Shown here in pieces: positions 6,120 to 7,030 of a stretch of DNA of 7,030 nucleotides. Position numbers and translations under genes: made by a program. Each line of letters opens with the position of its first letter. The stretch's first letter is position 1. The stretch is from CANHEE01 sp043777755 (GTDB taxonomy: Bacteria; Bacteroidota; Bacteroidia; Chitinophagales; Saprospiraceae), in contig JAYWHK010000273.1 of assembly GCA_043777755.1 (NCBI GenBank), positions 1-7,030 of the forward strand, given 5' to 3'. The notes beneath the pieces were generated by a model, which searched no databases, was not told the origin of the DNA, and saw only the letters and a list, made by a program, of their open reading frames with translations.

Positions 6120-6782
6120 TACTTTAAACAACAAATCATTAAGAAAGGAAGCAGTAAAATCACTGTTTTTTTCAGACTGAATATTAGTCAAACGAGGCAA
6201 AAACTTAGCAAAAAACTGCTGATAATGGGCTGTTTCTACCAAAGTACTACTGAGTGAAATTGGATATTCATAGCTTGGATTATACGCTTTGATAACTTCG
6301 GCAATCGCTGCGCAGAGGTCTTTGTATGGTTTGAAAACCTCATTTCGATTGATGGCATCTACTTCTTTGACCAAATAAACTTTGCTGCTTTCGGCGATTA
6401 CAATTTGATGCAACATCTTTTTATTGTAGTCCAAACGACCTGCACTTTCGGGCAATTCGTGCGTCAGTAACTGAACGATGGCTTCCAATTTTGTCTTCGG
6501 ATCGCTGATGTTTTGCAATTGAAAAAGCAACAAAAACTCCATGTACAACCAATACCAATTCAAGATGTACAGCAACAAACGGTGTTTGTTTTCAAAATAG
6601 CGGTAAATACTCGCTTCGGTGGTTTGAATTTCTGCCGCTAATTTTTTGAATGTAAAATGCTCAAAACCCAATTCGTAAATCAAATCTATGGCGTTTTTTA
6701 CGATTTGCTTCCCCAATTCGCTGCTCTCAGGGTCACGCAAATAGATTTTTTCATTGACTTTGAAAGTGACTTGAAAATCCAT
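6111..6782 (-). CDS. TetR-family transcriptional regulator
   Basis: The protein has 223 residues, typical for TetR regulators. The DNA-binding domain follows a somewhat long N-terminus: ELGKQIVKNAIDLIYELGF (22-40) is helix 1, TFKKLAAEI (44-52) helix 2, and TTEASIYRYFENKHRLL (54-70) the recognition helix and start of helix 4. This 'T.ASIYRYFxxKxxLL' signature is diagnostic of the family. The C-terminal part (about 75-223) is helical and should form the dimer and ligand pocket; it gives no clue to the ligand. TetR proteins usually repress their own gene and a neighbour until a small molecule releases them. Here the obvious neighbour is the downstream PqqB-like lipoprotein, on the same strand 47 bases away. 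The ATG is at 6780-6782. Its upstream region is abnormal: a transposase reading frame ends 15 bases before the start and overlaps the likely promoter. Confidence 0.9.
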   Translation of the reverse strand: MDFQVTFKVNEKIYLRDPESSELGKQIVKNAIDLIYELGFEHFTFKKLAAEIQTTEASIYRYFENKHRLLLYILNWYWLYMEFLLLFQLQNISDPKTKLEAIVQLLTHELPESAGRLDYNKKMLHQIVIAESSKVYLVKEVDAINRNEVFKPYKDLCAAIAEVIKAYNPSYEYPISLSSTLVETAHYQQFFAKFLPRLTNIQSEKNSDFTASFLNDLLFKVLE

Positions 6783-6797
6783 ATTATTTTTTTATTA

Positions 6798-7030
6798 TTA
6801 AACTGTAACTCCGCAAAGATAGGCCATAGGAATTTCGATTTTTTCCAAAATCGTTTTTGATTTTGACGGAATTTCAGCGATTAACCACTTTTCGTTAATT
6901 TTTACTCTTTTAATAGTGTTTAAGTGCATTAGAATGTCTTTTGGAGTATATTTTTTCAATGAATTATGAAGAATAAGCCTTTTGTAAAGCCTGTAATAAA
7001 AGATTAATGCAATGTGGTTGATGAATAACC
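6798..7030 (-). CDS. DDE transposase (IS1634/IS4-like), C-terminal part, continues beyond window
   Basis: An uninterrupted minus-strand frame of 76 codons enters from the right edge and stops at 6798-6800. It has no start in this window. It reads FINHIALIFYYRLYKRLI, then LKKYTPKDILMHLNTI, KRVKINEKWLIAEIPSKS and KTILEKIEIPMA. This matches the C-terminal tail of IS1634/IS4-like transposases as I know it: a hydrophobic 'FINxLALxIYYRLY' helix after the catalytic Glu, then 'YSPKDIL...L..V..V.I...W.L.EIPKK'. The last seven codons, YLCGVTV, do not look like the family tail. They coincide with a probable native tetR promoter, suggesting the frame was fused to flanking DNA. No terminal inverted repeat is recognisable between 6783 and 6830. 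It could be an intact element running leftwards or a remnant; the catalytic residues are off-window. Confidence 0.75.
   Translation of the reverse strand, partial: LFINHIALIFYYRLYKRLILHNSLKKYTPKDILMHLNTIKRVKINEKWLIAEIPSKSKTILEKIEIPMAYLCGVTV
6814..6821 (-). promoter_or_regulatory. Candidate -7 box of tetR
   Basis: On the minus strand TATCTTTG matches TAnnTTTG exactly, 31 bases before the tetR ATG. The nearest TTTG upstream (6846-6849) is 24 bases away, slightly beyond the usual spacing. The box lies inside the last codons of the transposase reading frame, so any -33 element now comes from transposon-derived DNA. Confidence 0.5.
6836..6853. repeat. 7-bp inverted repeat upstream of tetR, inside the transposase frame
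   Basis: CGATTTT (6836-6842) and AAAATCG (6847-6853) are perfect inverted repeats around TTCC. The repeat sits near the expected -33 zone of tetR, where an autoregulatory operator could lie. It is, however, coding sequence of the transposase tail (KIEKLITK read backwards) and AT-rich, so chance is a serious alternative. Confidence 0.25.

Noticed and set aside
7014..7030. Plus-strand ATG running off the right edge as a possible new gene
   Set aside because: Only five or six codons are visible and they are antisense to the convincing transposase frame.
1..7030. CRISPR array, tRNA, rRNA, retron or integrase
   Set aside because: I saw no spaced direct repeats, no tRNA or rRNA signatures, and no reverse transcriptase or integrase motifs on either strand.

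Overview
This window comes from an AT-rich bacterium, most probably a member of the Bacteroidota (Cytophagales or Flavobacteriia-like). The phylum call rests on three things: Bacteroidota-type -7 boxes (TAnnTTTG) before several genes, no clear Shine-Dalgarno sequences, and the character of the NadE tail, DNA polymerase I and PqqB-like lipoprotein. I cannot name a genus.

Layout. Positions 2-136 (+) hold the last 44 codons of a glutamine-dependent NAD+ synthetase gene (nadE). Its stop codon abuts a short G/C-rich hairpin. A 119-base intergenic stretch follows, with a perfect inverted repeat directly before a -7 box. Next come two genes sharing a 4-base ATGA overlap: an OLD/AAA_21-type ATPase (256-1587) and a small protein with TOPRIM-like acidic motifs resembling DUF4276/RloB proteins (1584-2180). 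Only 12 bases later polA begins (2193-5039), encoding a complete DNA polymerase I with all three activities predicted intact. A 67-base convergent gap contains a small palindrome.

The right part is on the minus strand. It holds a PqqB-like metallo-beta-lactamase-fold lipoprotein (5107-6063) and, upstream of it, a TetR-family regulator (6111-6782). The last 233 bases contain the C-terminal part of an IS1634/IS4-like DDE transposase (6798-7030). It runs off the window edge and ends 15 bases before the tetR start, overlapping the probable tetR -7 box.

How it fits together. nadE and polA are housekeeping genes. The overlapping ATPase/TOPRIM-like pair between them looks like an acquired two-gene anti-phage or plasmid-defence module of the 'ATPase plus TOPRIM effector' kind, in the same broad class as Gabija, OLD and PARIS. 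It is the best candidate here for an undescribed or poorly described system. The tetR/lipoprotein pair is probably a small regulated unit whose promoter region has been rewritten by an insertion sequence.
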